Below, piece after piece: positions 56,386 through 64,000 of a stretch of DNA of 64,000 nucleotides (position 1 is the first letter of the stretch; the number at the start of each line of letters is the position of its first letter). Source of the DNA: Mesorhizobium loti (GTDB taxonomy: Bacteria > Pseudomonadota > Alphaproteobacteria > Rhizobiales > Rhizobiaceae); contig NZ_PJRO01000005.1 of assembly GCF_002858745.1 (NCBI RefSeq), positions 378,865-442,864 of the forward strand, in the 5' to 3' direction. Made by a program: the position numbers and the translations under genes. Under the pieces are notes generated by a model, which was not told where the DNA came from, did not search any database, and saw only the letters and a list, made by a program, of their open reading frames with translations.

Positions 56386-57036
56386 ATGAGCGACGACAAT
56401 GGACCGATCGCGGGGGGGTTGATCACCGGGGCGGACGGCATCACCCGGTGCGCCTGGCACGGCAACCTGCTCGACTACCAGCAGTATCATGACCATGAGT
56501 GGGGCCGGCCGGTGACCAGTGACCGCCGGCTGTTTGAAAAGATCTGCCTGGAAGGTTTCCAGTCGGGCCTGTCCTGGCTCACCATCCTGCGCAAGCGCGA
56601 GGCCTTCCGCGAAGCGTTCGAAGGTTTTGATTTCGACCGCGTCGCGCGCTTCGGCGATGCCGACGTCGAGCGGCTGCTGGCCAACGCCGGCATTATCCGC
56701 CATCGCGGCAAGATCGTCTCCACCATCAACAATGCCAAGCGCGCGCAGGAACTGGTCAAGGAGGCCGGCTCGCTTGCCGCCTGGTTCTGGAGCTTTGAGC
56801 CCGGACCGCAGGAACGGCCAAAGCTGGTCGACATCACCCATCTGCGCGCCAACCCGACCACTGCGGTGTCGACGCGCATCTCCAAGGAATTAAAGAAGCG
56901 TGGCTGGACCTTTGTCGGCCCGACCACCGTCTATGCCTTCATGCAGGCCATGGGCATGGTCAACGACCATATCGAAGGCTGTGTCTGCCGCGCCGAGGTG
57001 GAAAAGGAGCGGCAGGCACTGAAGCGGCCCACTTAG
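56386..57036 (+). CDS. tag: DNA-3-methyladenine glycosylase I
   Basis: Base-excision repair enzyme (216 aa) removing 3-methyladenine. The N-terminal zinc-snap residues appear in RCAWHGNLLDYQQYHDHEWG, with the partner His/Cys in HIEGCVCR near the end. The glycosylase core shows FEKICLEGFQSGLSWLTILR and WTFVGPTTVYAFMQAMGMVN. It stands alone between convergent and divergent neighbours. Confidence 0.95.
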   Translation: MSDDNGPIAGGLITGADGITRCAWHGNLLDYQQYHDHEWGRPVTSDRRLFEKICLEGFQSGLSWLTILRKREAFREAFEGFDFDRVARFGDADVERLLANAGIIRHRGKIVSTINNAKRAQELVKEAGSLAAWFWSFEPGPQERPKLVDITHLRANPTTAVSTRISKELKKRGWTFVGPTTVYAFMQAMGMVNDHIEGCVCRAEVEKERQALKRPT

Positions 57037-57107
57037 CCGGACGCAAAACCATCACACACATGGAATTGCCCAAGAGACCCATGCGTGTCCCTTTCCGGAC
57101 GCGCGGC

Positions 57108-58070
57108 TTAGCCTCGTCTGGCCCGCCTTCGCCTGGTTTTTGCAGCAAGGGTCTTGTGCGGATCATGCAGCGTCCGCTGCTGTACTATCAATGTGGCGGT
57201 GCCGGCGATGATCATGCCGGCGACATTCACCACCAGCTGGATCAGCGCGGCCCGCGCCTCGTCCCATGCACCCACGGCAAGCGTGAGCGCAATGGTGCCA
57301 ACCGCAGGAACGGTGGTGATCGAAATGAAAACGCCGACAAGGGCCGATGATTTCGCGGCCGTGAGCGAGAGCACGCCCGCACAACCGGCAAGCAGCGCGA
57401 TGATCAAGGACCACGCATCCGGTTTGACGATGAACTGGGTCTGCGGTCCGCTGGTCGCAGCGGCAAAATCGACAAGGCCAGCCACATAGGCGACTGCCCA
57501 GACAAGCCAGGCAATCGCGGTCGCCAACGCAAAACCACCGAGCAGCGTAACCGTGGCGGGTCGCAGCAGCGACCAGCGGCGCCGGGCAATCGCCAGGCAG
57601 ATCGCCGCCACCGGGGCGAAGTCCGGCCCGACCACCATGGCGCCGATGATGAGGATGGGCTGGTCGACATAGCGTCCGATGCTGGCGATCAGCGTGGCCA
57701 GCACCAGGAAGGTCAGGAACGACCAGGAAAGCTCGGCATCCTCCCGGGCCTGGTCCTCGATCTCGTCCCATATAACGGCATCCGCAGGATGGCCGCCGGC
57801 TGCAGCCTGCGCCCGATCGGCGGCCTGCGAAATCACCGTCACATTGTCGTGCAGCGATATTGCGCCGGTCTCTTCAATGCCGAGTGAACGCAATGCATCG
57901 ACAATGGCGTTCGCGGTTTCCCGCGCCACGTCGAACAGCAGGACGTCGCCCTTGCCGTCGAGTGCTGCGCCGCGCAGAATAACGAGATTGGCCGTCGTCG
58001 GATCGGCGTCGATAGCCTTGATGGCGGCTTCACAGCTTTGGTGCGGTGCCAGCACGCGGACCTGAAGCAT
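57108..58070 (-). CDS. DUF389 family membrane protein
   Basis: A 320-aa protein. Residues 1-110 are soluble (LQVRVLAPHQSCEAAIKAID), then about six hydrophobic segments from residue 120. ILIIGAMVVGPDFAPVAAIC is the conserved DUF389 core. The C-terminus is very basic (AAKTRRRRARRG). Function unknown. Confidence 0.86.
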   Translation of the reverse strand: MLQVRVLAPHQSCEAAIKAIDADPTTANLVILRGAALDGKGDVLLFDVARETANAIVDALRSLGIEETGAISLHDNVTVISQAADRAQAAAGGHPADAVIWDEIEDQAREDAELSWSFLTFLVLATLIASIGRYVDQPILIIGAMVVGPDFAPVAAICLAIARRRWSLLRPATVTLLGGFALATAIAWLVWAVAYVAGLVDFAAATSGPQTQFIVKPDAWSLIIALLAGCAGVLSLTAAKSSALVGVFISITTVPAVGTIALTLAVGAWDEARAALIQLVVNVAGMIIAGTATLIVQQRTLHDPHKTLAAKTRRRRARRG

Positions 58071-58209
58071 TGGCAGCGCCCTCTCATCGACGAATCGCGA
58101 GGCTCATCGAGGCTAACCTCGCACACAATGGATGCCGCACCCCGCGGACGCTGTCCAGCATCCGCGAAGGCGTTGCGCATTGTCGCTATATGGTACTGGA
58201 AGGCACCGA

Positions 58210-58455
58210 TCAGCCGCGCGCCAGCATCAGGCCGATGATGATTGCGGTGATGGTGGCGAGCGCCGGATAGATCACCAGCAGGCCGGTGATCAGGATGTCG
58301 CCGATGCCGGAGCTCTTGCGTTCGGCGACCGGGACCTCGAACGGTCCTGCTTGCCGGCTGATGGTGGACGCAATGGCCTCCGGGCGGCGCAGCGGTATCA
58401 CCTGTGCGGTCATCACCGGTTCGTCCTGGAGCTCGATTTTCAGCGCCGCAGCCAT
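58210..58455 (-). CDS. Small single-pass membrane protein
   Basis: An 81-aa protein with one C-terminal hydrophobic helix (DILITGLLVIYPALATITAI, about residues 53-75) and a cytoplasmic N-terminal part. An inner ATG at 58413 (MTAQVIPLRRPEA), preceded by AGGA at good spacing, may be the true start. No family recognised. Confidence 0.55.
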   Translation of the reverse strand: MAAALKIELQDEPVMTAQVIPLRRPEAIASTISRQAGPFEVPVAERKSSGIGDILITGLLVIYPALATITAIIIGLMLARG

Positions 58456-58757
58456 TTTCAGTGCAAGTCCTTGGTTTCCAGCCGCTTATCGGCGTCGATT
58501 ATGTCGGCACAATGCCGCGATAATGGCCAAATTGGTGCGTTTTGGCGCATTCAGCCACAATGGTTGACGAGTGGTTAGCCGGCCGGGCTTCCTGGTCGGC
58601 ATTTCCATGCATTTCGCTGTCGCGAAACCGCTGCAACGCTGCAAAGTGTTGTCTCCGGCAAACGCCTTGCCGCACCTGCCTGCATCGGTTAGGACAACCG
58701 CGCCGCGAGAGCGGCAGTTTTCCACATGCCTGCACCATCGACAGCGAGTTCAAGACC
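58456..58757. other. Upstream region of hisS
   Basis: 302 nt with no convincing gene. It must carry the promoter of the hisS-VOC-hisZ-hisG operon. I see no leader peptide with a His-codon run and no clear attenuator hairpin. Confidence 0.5.
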
Positions 58758-60257
58758 ATGGCCGACAAACCGGAAAAGATGAAGGCGCGGCTGCCGCGCG
58801 GCCTTGTCGACCGCAGTGCCGAGGACATTCGCGCCGTCGAGAGGATGATGGCGACCATTCGAGCGGTCTACGAGCTCTATGGTTTCGAGCCGGTCGACCA
58901 GCCGCTGATCGAATACACCGATGCGCTGGGCAAATTCCTGCCGGATCAGGACCGTCCCAATGAAGGCGTCTTTTCCTTCCAGGACGACGACGAGCAGTGG
59001 CTGTCGCTGCGGTACGACCTGACCGCGCCGATGGCTCGCTTCGTCGCAGAGAATTATGAGCGCCTGCCGAAGCCCTATCGCAGCTATCGTTCGGGCTGGG
59101 TGTTCCGCAACGAGAAGCCGGGCCCTGGCCGTTTCCGCCAGTTCATGCAATTTGACGCTGACACGGTCGGCACGCCGGGCGTGGCGGCGGATGCCGAGAT
59201 GGCCATGATGATGGCCGATGTGATGGAAGCGCTCGGTATCAAGCGCGGCGACTACGCCATCCGCGTCAACAACCGCAAAGTTCTCGACGGCGTGCTGGAA
59301 GCGATTGGCCTCGGCGGCGACGACAATGCCGGACGCCGGCTCACCGTGCTGCGCGCCATCGACAAGCTCGACAAGGTCGGGCCGGACGGCGTGCGCGCGC
59401 TGCTCGGCAAGGGCCGTCTCGACGAGAGCGGTGACTTCACCAAGGGCGCTGGCCTCGATGCCGCGCAGTCCGACCGCGTGCTGTTGCTGACAGCGCCGGG
59501 CACCGGCGATCTCGCCGATACGCTGGCCAAGATGCGTGAAGCGGTCGCAGGCTCCGAACGCGGCGCTGAAGGTGTGCAGGAATTGCAGGACATCGGCGCG
59601 ATGGTCGCGGCCGCCGGTTATCTCGACGAACGGGTCAAGATCGATCCTTCCATCGTGCGCGGCCTCGAATATTACACCGGTCCGGTCTACGAGGCCGAAT
59701 TGCTGGCCGAGATCCCGAACGACGAAGGCAAGATCGTGCGTTTCGGTTCGGTCGGCGGCGGCGGGCGGTACGACGGGCTGGTCTCGCGCTTCCGTGGCGA
59801 GCCGGTGCCGGCGACCGGATTCTCCATCGGCGTCTCGCGCCTGATGACCGCGCTGAAGAACCTCGGCAAGCTCGATACTTCCGACATTCTGCAGCCGGTG
59901 ATCGTGCTGGTGATGGACAAGGATACGGAAAGCCTCGGCCGCTACCAGAAGATGGTGTCCGATCTGCGCCAGGCCGGTATCCGCGCCGAACTCTATCTCG
60001 GCGGTGCCGGCATGAAGGCGCAGCTGAAATATGCCGACCGGCGCGGCTCACCTGTCGCGGTCATCCAGGGCTCGAGCGAACGCGAGGCCGGCGAGGTCCA
60101 GCTGAAGGACCTGATCGAAGGCGCCAGGCAGGCGGCCGCGATCGCCGATCATGCCGAATACAAGGAAGCACGGCCGGGCCAGGTCACGGTGAAGGAAGCC
60201 GATCTGGTCGCCGAGGTGAAGAAGATCCTCGCCGCGCAGGCCGCCGAGCGCCAATGA
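58758..60257 (+). CDS. hisS: Histidyl-tRNA synthetase
   Basis: Class II synthetase (499 aa) charging tRNA-His. Motif 2 reads [20 protein letters not shown], the histidine-specific loop [14 protein letters not shown], and motif 3 is near [16 protein letters not shown]; a C-terminal anticodon-binding domain follows. The sequence differs from the E. coli type and fits the uncommon alphaproteobacterial HisRS that pairs with tRNA-His lacking G-1. ATG 58758 is used. Overlaps the VOC gene by 4 nt. Confidence 0.94.
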   Translation: MADKPEKMKARLPRGLVDRSAEDIRAVERMMATIRAVYELYGFEPVDQPLIEYTDALGKFLPDQDRPNEGVFSFQDDDEQWLSLRYDLTAPMARFVAENYERLPKPYRSYRSGWVFRNEKPGPGRFRQFMQFDADTVGTPGVAADAEMAMMMADVMEALGIKRGDYAIRVNNRKVLDGVLEAIGLGGDDNAGRRLTVLRAIDKLDKVGPDGVRALLGKGRLDESGDFTKGAGLDAAQSDRVLLLTAPGTGDLADTLAKMREAVAGSERGAEGVQELQDIGAMVAAAGYLDERVKIDPSIVRGLEYYTGPVYEAELLAEIPNDEGKIVRFGSVGGGGRYDGLVSRFRGEPVPATGFSIGVSRLMTALKNLGKLDTSDILQPVIVLVMDKDTESLGRYQKMVSDLRQAGIRAELYLGGAGMKAQLKYADRRGSPVAVIQGSSEREAGEVQLKDLIEGARQAAAIADHAEYKEARPGQVTVKEADLVAEVKKILAAQAAERQ

Positions 60258-60622
60258 CCCTGCTTGCCATCGATCACGTCCAGCTTGCCATGCCGGACGG
60301 GCGTGAGCCCGATGCCCGTGCTTTTTATGCCGGCATACTGGGCCTGATCGAAGTGGCAAAACCCGACGACCTCGCCAAACGGGGCGGCTGCTGGTTCGAA
60401 AGCGCTGCGGTCAAGGTGCATCTCGGCGTCGATCCCGATTTCCACGCCGCCGCCAAGGCGCATCCGGCCTTCCTGGTCGACGATGTGAAACGGCTGGAGG
60501 CACTGGCGACAAAGGCCGGCTACCGGACGGCAACCGACGTGCCGCTCGAGGGTTACGAGCGCATCCATGTCTACGATCCGTTCGGCAACCGCATCGAGCT
60601 GATGCAGAAGGTGACGTCATGA
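60254..60622 (+). CDS. VOC (glyoxalase-fold) family protein inside the his operon
   Basis: A 122-aa VOC protein: [34 protein letters not shown], and the terminal metal-site segment [18 protein letters not shown]. It overlaps both hisS and hisZ by 4 nt, so it is translated within the his operon. Metal ligands (His in IDHVQL, Glu in RIELMQ) are present, so an enzymatic role is possible. Substrate unknown. Confidence 0.85.
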   Translation: MTLLAIDHVQLAMPDGREPDARAFYAGILGLIEVAKPDDLAKRGGCWFESAAVKVHLGVDPDFHAAAKAHPAFLVDDVKRLEALATKAGYRTATDVPLEGYERIHVYDPFGNRIELMQKVTS

Positions 60623-61737
60623 GGGGGGCTCCTGCCTTTGCGGACGAAATCGTGGCGCTGCTCGAACAGCGTGGCGTCGGCCTTGTCGACGTCGCGGTGC
60701 TTCAGCCTGCCGATCCGTTCCTGGACATGGCCGGCGAGGATCTGCGCCGCCGTATCTTCCTGACCGAAAGCGAGACCGGGCAGACACTCTGCCTGCGTCC
60801 CGAATTCACCATTCCGGTTTGCCTCGACCACATAACCAGCCAAGCGGGCACCCCGCGCCGTTACGGCTATCTCGGCGAGGTCTTCCGGCAGCGCCGCGAG
60901 GGCGGCAACGAGTTCTTCCAGGCCGGCATCGAGGATCTCGGCGACGGCGACACCGCCGCCGCCGATGCCCGCAGCGTCGCCGACGCCTATGCCTTGCTGT
61001 CGCTAGTGCTGCCGAAGCGCGCGCTTTCGGTCACACTGGGCGATCAGGCCATTTTCGAGGCCGTGCTGGCGGCGCTCGGCCTGCCGCGCGGCTGGCGCAT
61101 GCGGCTTGCCCGCGCCTTCGGTTCGAAGGCAATGCTGGAGGCCGCACTCGCCGATCTCGCCAATCCGCCACGCAATGGCCAGTTGCCACCGCAAGTCGCC
61201 ACGCTGGCGCTGGATGCCGATCTCGAAGGCCTGACCGCGCATATCGCGGTCGACATGGAGAAACTCGGCCTTTCCGCTTCCGCCAGCCGCACGCCGGCCG
61301 ACATCGCGCGCCGGTTGATCGAGAAGGCGCAGCTGCGTTCGGTTCGCCTTTCCGATGAGGCCTTCGCTGCGCTGAAGACATTTCTCGCCATCCATGTGCC
61401 GCTGTCGCAGGCGGCTGAAGCCCTGCAGGCTTTTGCTTCGAATGCGGGGCTGGCGCTGGGTTCCGCGCTCGACACCTTTGCCGCCCGTGCCGAAACGGTC
61501 GCCGGCCATGGCCTGACGGGCGATGCGGTCCACTACGATGCCGCCTTCGGCCGCCCGCTCGATTATTATACGGGTCTCGTCTTCGAGATCGCATCCGGCG
61601 ACGACGAACGCCCGCTGGTCGGTGGTGGGCGCTATGACCGCCTGCTGACGCTGCTCGGCGCCAAGGGCCAGATTCCGGGCGTCGGCTTCTCGGTCTGGCT
61701 CGACCGCATCGAGGCGCTGCGGGGGGACGCATCATGA
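60619..61737 (+). CDS. hisZ: ATP phosphoribosyltransferase regulatory subunit HisZ
   Basis: HisRS-like paralogue (372 aa) without aminoacylation, forming the regulatory half of the short-form ATP phosphoribosyltransferase. [35 protein letters not shown] and [15 protein letters not shown] keep the class II core; no anticodon domain follows. Overlaps hisG by 4 nt, as needed for a stoichiometric complex. Confidence 0.93.
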   Translation: MRGAPAFADEIVALLEQRGVGLVDVAVLQPADPFLDMAGEDLRRRIFLTESETGQTLCLRPEFTIPVCLDHITSQAGTPRRYGYLGEVFRQRREGGNEFFQAGIEDLGDGDTAAADARSVADAYALLSLVLPKRALSVTLGDQAIFEAVLAALGLPRGWRMRLARAFGSKAMLEAALADLANPPRNGQLPPQVATLALDADLEGLTAHIAVDMEKLGLSASASRTPADIARRLIEKAQLRSVRLSDEAFAALKTFLAIHVPLSQAAEALQAFASNAGLALGSALDTFAARAETVAGHGLTGDAVHYDAAFGRPLDYYTGLVFEIASGDDERPLVGGGRYDRLLTLLGAKGQIPGVGFSVWLDRIEALRGDAS

Positions 61738-62435
61738 CCGTGACGCTGGCGATCCCGTCCAAGGGGCGGTTGAAGGAACAGGCGCTGGAAGTGCTGGCCA
61801 AGGCCGGGCTTGCCGTCAGCCTGCCGGAAGACGAGCGCAAATATCGCGCCCGCATCGCCGATCGCGACGACATCGAAGTGGCCTTCCTGTCGGCCTCCGA
61901 GATTGCCGGCGAGATCGGGCAGGGCGCCGTTGACCTGGGCATAACCGGCGAGGACCTGCTGCGCGAAAACCTTGCGGACTGGCAGTCACGTGCCGAGATT
62001 TCCGCGCGGCTCGGCTTCGGCCACGCCGATGTCGTGGTGGCGGTGCCGGATATCTGGTTCGACGTCGACAGTATGTCCGATCTCGACGATGTCGCCGCCG
62101 ACTTTCGCCAGCGCCATGGTCGCCGGCTGCGCATCGCCACCAAATACTGGCGGCTGACGCAACAGTTCTTCACCGCCAAGCACGGCATCCAGGTCTACCG
62201 CATCGTCGAAAGCCTGGGCGCGACCGAAGGCGCACCGGCAACAGGCTCTGCAGATATCATCGTCGACATCACCACGACCGGGTCGACGTTGAAGGCGAAC
62301 CATTTGAAGATCCTGTCGGACGGCATCGTGCTGAAGTCGCAGGCCTGCCTCGTTGCCTCAAAGAAGCAACGCAAGCCGGCCGATGCCGCCCTTATCGCCG
62401 ACATCGGCGCCAAGGTCGCCGCTTCGCTGGGCTGA
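61734..62435 (+). CDS. hisG: ATP phosphoribosyltransferase, short form HisG
   Basis: First enzyme of histidine synthesis (ATP plus PRPP). 233 aa, so the short form that lacks the C-terminal regulatory domain and needs HisZ. Motifs: [47 protein letters not shown] and [18 protein letters not shown] (the PRPP loop lies in this last segment). Last gene of the operon. Confidence 0.95.
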   Translation: MTVTLAIPSKGRLKEQALEVLAKAGLAVSLPEDERKYRARIADRDDIEVAFLSASEIAGEIGQGAVDLGITGEDLLRENLADWQSRAEISARLGFGHADVVVAVPDIWFDVDSMSDLDDVAADFRQRHGRRLRIATKYWRLTQQFFTAKHGIQVYRIVESLGATEGAPATGSADIIVDITTTGSTLKANHLKILSDGIVLKSQACLVASKKQRKPADAALIADIGAKVAASLG

Positions 62436-62450
62436 AGCTTTGGCCTTTCG

Positions 62451-62632
62451 GTGCGTCCTTCGAGGCTCGCTTCGCTCACATTTCAGGATGAGGACCGTTT
62501 TGCAAAGTCCCTCCATTCTGAAACATTGGAGAATTCAAGAGGCCTGCACGGCGGTCCTCATCCTGAGGTGCGAGCCGCATTTCGGTTGAAGGCATGGCTT
62601 ATCTGTTGCGGGGCGAGCCTCGAAGGACGCAC
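62451..62632. repeat. Dispersed inverted-repeat element, second copy
   Basis: Perfect 20-bp arms GTGCGTCCTTCGAGGCTCGC (62451-62470) and their complement (62613-62632), with CAGGATGAGGACC and GGTCCTCATCCTGAGG inside. Same element as at 20360. It fills most of the 327-nt gap between hisG and the acyl-CoA ligase; the rest holds that gene's promoter. Confidence 0.87.
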
Positions 62633-62762
62633 CGTCAAGTGCTGACCTCAGCCCTCGAGATAAGACAGTTCTTGTTTCGCCGCTTGCGCCATCCGACTTT
62701 TGGCCTGATTTTCGGATCGGTGGCTGGCTGATAGCCTTCCATCGCTAGCGGAGGAGGAGGCC

Positions 62763-64000
62763 ATGGCGATCAACCCGGACGAACTGAAAGGCACGCGACC
62801 GCCAAACCCAGTACAGACTGGCTCCGCGCAGGCGGGGATCGTCTTCATTGCTCCGAAAGAAGGGCTTTCGCATGTCTCGGGCGAGCGCCTGCAGCCGCTG
62901 CTCCTTAAGACCATTCCGCAGTTGCTGGCCGACACGGTGCGCGCTTACGGGCCGCGCGACGCAGCGGTGTTTCCCAGCCAGGACAAACGCTTTTCCTGGG
63001 ACGAATTGGCGAGCGCTGTCGACGACTTCGCTGCGGGGTTGAGTAAACTTGAGCTGGTGAAGGGCGACCGCGTCGGCATCTGGTCACCCAACCGCTGGGA
63101 GTGGCTGGTGACGCAATACGCCACCGCCCGCGTCGGTCTGATCCTCGTCAACATCAATCCGGCCTATCGGCTTTCGGAGCTCGAATATGCGCTGAACAAG
63201 GTCGGCTGCAAGGCGCTGGTCACGGCGGCGCAGTTCAAGACCTCCGATTATCTCGGCATGATCCGTACGCTGGCGCCTGAGATCGACAGCGCGGAGCCCG
63301 GCAAACTGACTGCGAAAAAACTGCCGGCGCTGAAGACCGTCATCCGCATGGGCGATGAGGTTTCGCCCGGCATGTTCAATTTCGGCGACGTGCTCGCCAT
63401 GGGCGCCGGCGCCGACCGCGCGGCGCTCGATCGCATCAGTGCGAGCCTGACCCCGGACGATGCCATCAACATCCAGTTCACCAGCGGCACCACCGGGGCG
63501 CCGAAGGGCGCCACGCTGACCCACGCCAACATCGTCAACAACGGCAATTTCGTCACCGCCGCCATCCGGCTGACCTCGAATGACCGGCTCTGCATTCCCG
63601 TGCCCTTCTATCACTGCTTCGGCATGTCGATGGGCTCGATGGGCTGCGTCTCCAAGGGCGCCGCCATGGTTTTTCCAGGTGAGGGCTTTGATCCCGGCGT
63701 GACGCTGAAGGCGATATCCGACGAGCGCTGCACAGGGCTCTATGGCGTGCCGACCATGTTTGTCGCCATGCTCGACCATCCCGACTTCAAGAGCTTCGAC
63801 CTGTCGTCGCTGCGCACCGGCATCATGGCCGGTTCGCCTTGCCCGATCGAGGTGATGAAGAAGGTCATCGCCCTGATGAACATGTCACAGGTGACGATTG
63901 CCTATGGCATGACCGAAACCAGTCCCGTCTCGTTCCAGAGCGGCGTCGACGATCCGCTCGAGAAGCGCGTTTCGACGGTCGGGCGCATCCATCCGCATGT
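62763..64000 (+). CDS. AMP-binding acyl-CoA synthetase, 3' end outside the window
   Basis: The first 412 codons of an ANL-family ligase; the frame is open to the window end. Seen: [40 protein letters not shown], the phosphate loop [40 protein letters not shown] and [14 protein letters not shown]. This fits medium/long-chain fatty acyl-CoA synthetases. ATG 62763 lies behind a very strong GGAGGAGGAGG site. The hinge and catalytic Lys domain are beyond the window, so activity cannot be confirmed. Confidence 0.92.
   Translation, partial: MAINPDELKGTRPPNPVQTGSAQAGIVFIAPKEGLSHVSGERLQPLLLKTIPQLLADTVRAYGPRDAAVFPSQDKRFSWDELASAVDDFAAGLSKLELVKGDRVGIWSPNRWEWLVTQYATARVGLILVNINPAYRLSELEYALNKVGCKALVTAAQFKTSDYLGMIRTLAPEIDSAEPGKLTAKKLPALKTVIRMGDEVSPGMFNFGDVLAMGAGADRAALDRISASLTPDDAINIQFTSGTTGAPKGATLTHANIVNNGNFVTAAIRLTSNDRLCIPVPFYHCFGMSMGSMGCVSKGAAMVFPGEGFDPGVTLKAISDERCTGLYGVPTMFVAMLDHPDFKSFDLSSLRTGIMAGSPCPIEVMKKVIALMNMSQVTIAYGMTETSPVSFQSGVDDPLEKRVSTVGRIHPH

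Overview
The window reads as a core-chromosome stretch of a high-GC alphaproteobacterium of the order Rhizobiales, most likely Mesorhizobium or a close relative. The gene order potFGHI, AsmA-like, acetoacetyl-CoA synthetase, cbrA, phasin matches what I remember of the Sinorhizobium meliloti SMc00770-SMc00777 block. Other signs are a thiCOSGED operon behind a TPP riboswitch, DUF768, DUF982 and DUF1127 small proteins, a tRNA-His without an encoded G-1, and intergenic palindromic repeats built on AGAGCGTTTCCG. I see no transposase, integrase, phage, CRISPR or plasmid gene.

Layout. 1-4048: putrescine-type ABC transporter potFGHI (potF cut by the window edge) with a terminator. 4101-13460: AsmA-like protein, acetoacetyl-CoA ligase, the long sensor kinase CbrA (its 3' end duplicated downstream), phasin, and a structured RNA with CCUCCUCCC loops. 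13729-22988: tRNA-His, small proteins, xseA, a DMT transporter, a LysR regulator divergent from a DUF1127 gene with a structured 3' region, an aldo/keto reductase, a DUF937 protein and gshA. 23118-32456: TetR with a divergent hydrolase (carrying an in-frame repeat insertion), rsmE, two GFA proteins, an HxlR regulator, an MFS exporter, an amidotransferase, DUF982, and a ChaA-type exchanger. 33184-38612: TPP riboswitch and thiC-thiO-thiS-thiG-thiE-thiD. 38807-43210: phosphatase, lldD with its GntR/FadR regulator, DUF3422. 43452-47425: nitrate/sulfonate-type ABC transporter with an SRPBCC protein and a divergent GntR/HutC regulator. 47529-52133: glycolate oxidase glcD-(ASCH gene)-glcE-glcF. 52143-58455: SDR with divergent TetR, a monooxygenase-like protein, a FolD with an altered catalytic Lys, L,D-transpeptidase, tag, DUF389, a small membrane protein. 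58758-62435: hisS-VOC-hisZ-hisG. 62763-end: acyl-CoA ligase, cut by the window edge.

How it fits together. The aacS-cbrA-phaP block links polyhydroxybutyrate use (acetoacetyl-CoA synthetase, phasin, a possible PhaR operator) with the DivK cell-cycle kinase CbrA. The thi operon makes the thiamine pyrimidine and thiazole moieties and joins them, under TPP control. The lld and glc loci oxidise 2-hydroxy acids. The his cluster couples histidyl-tRNA synthetase to the first enzyme of histidine synthesis (short HisG plus HisZ).

The most unusual observations are a palindromic repeat that entered a coding sequence as exactly 87 nt (29 codons) between two CTCG copies, an exact 82-nt tandem duplication of the cbrA 3' end in which the distal copy differs only at synonymous positions, an anti-Shine-Dalgarno sRNA next to the phasin gene, an ASCH/winged-helix gene inside glcDEF, and a FolD whose catalytic Lys reads Gln.
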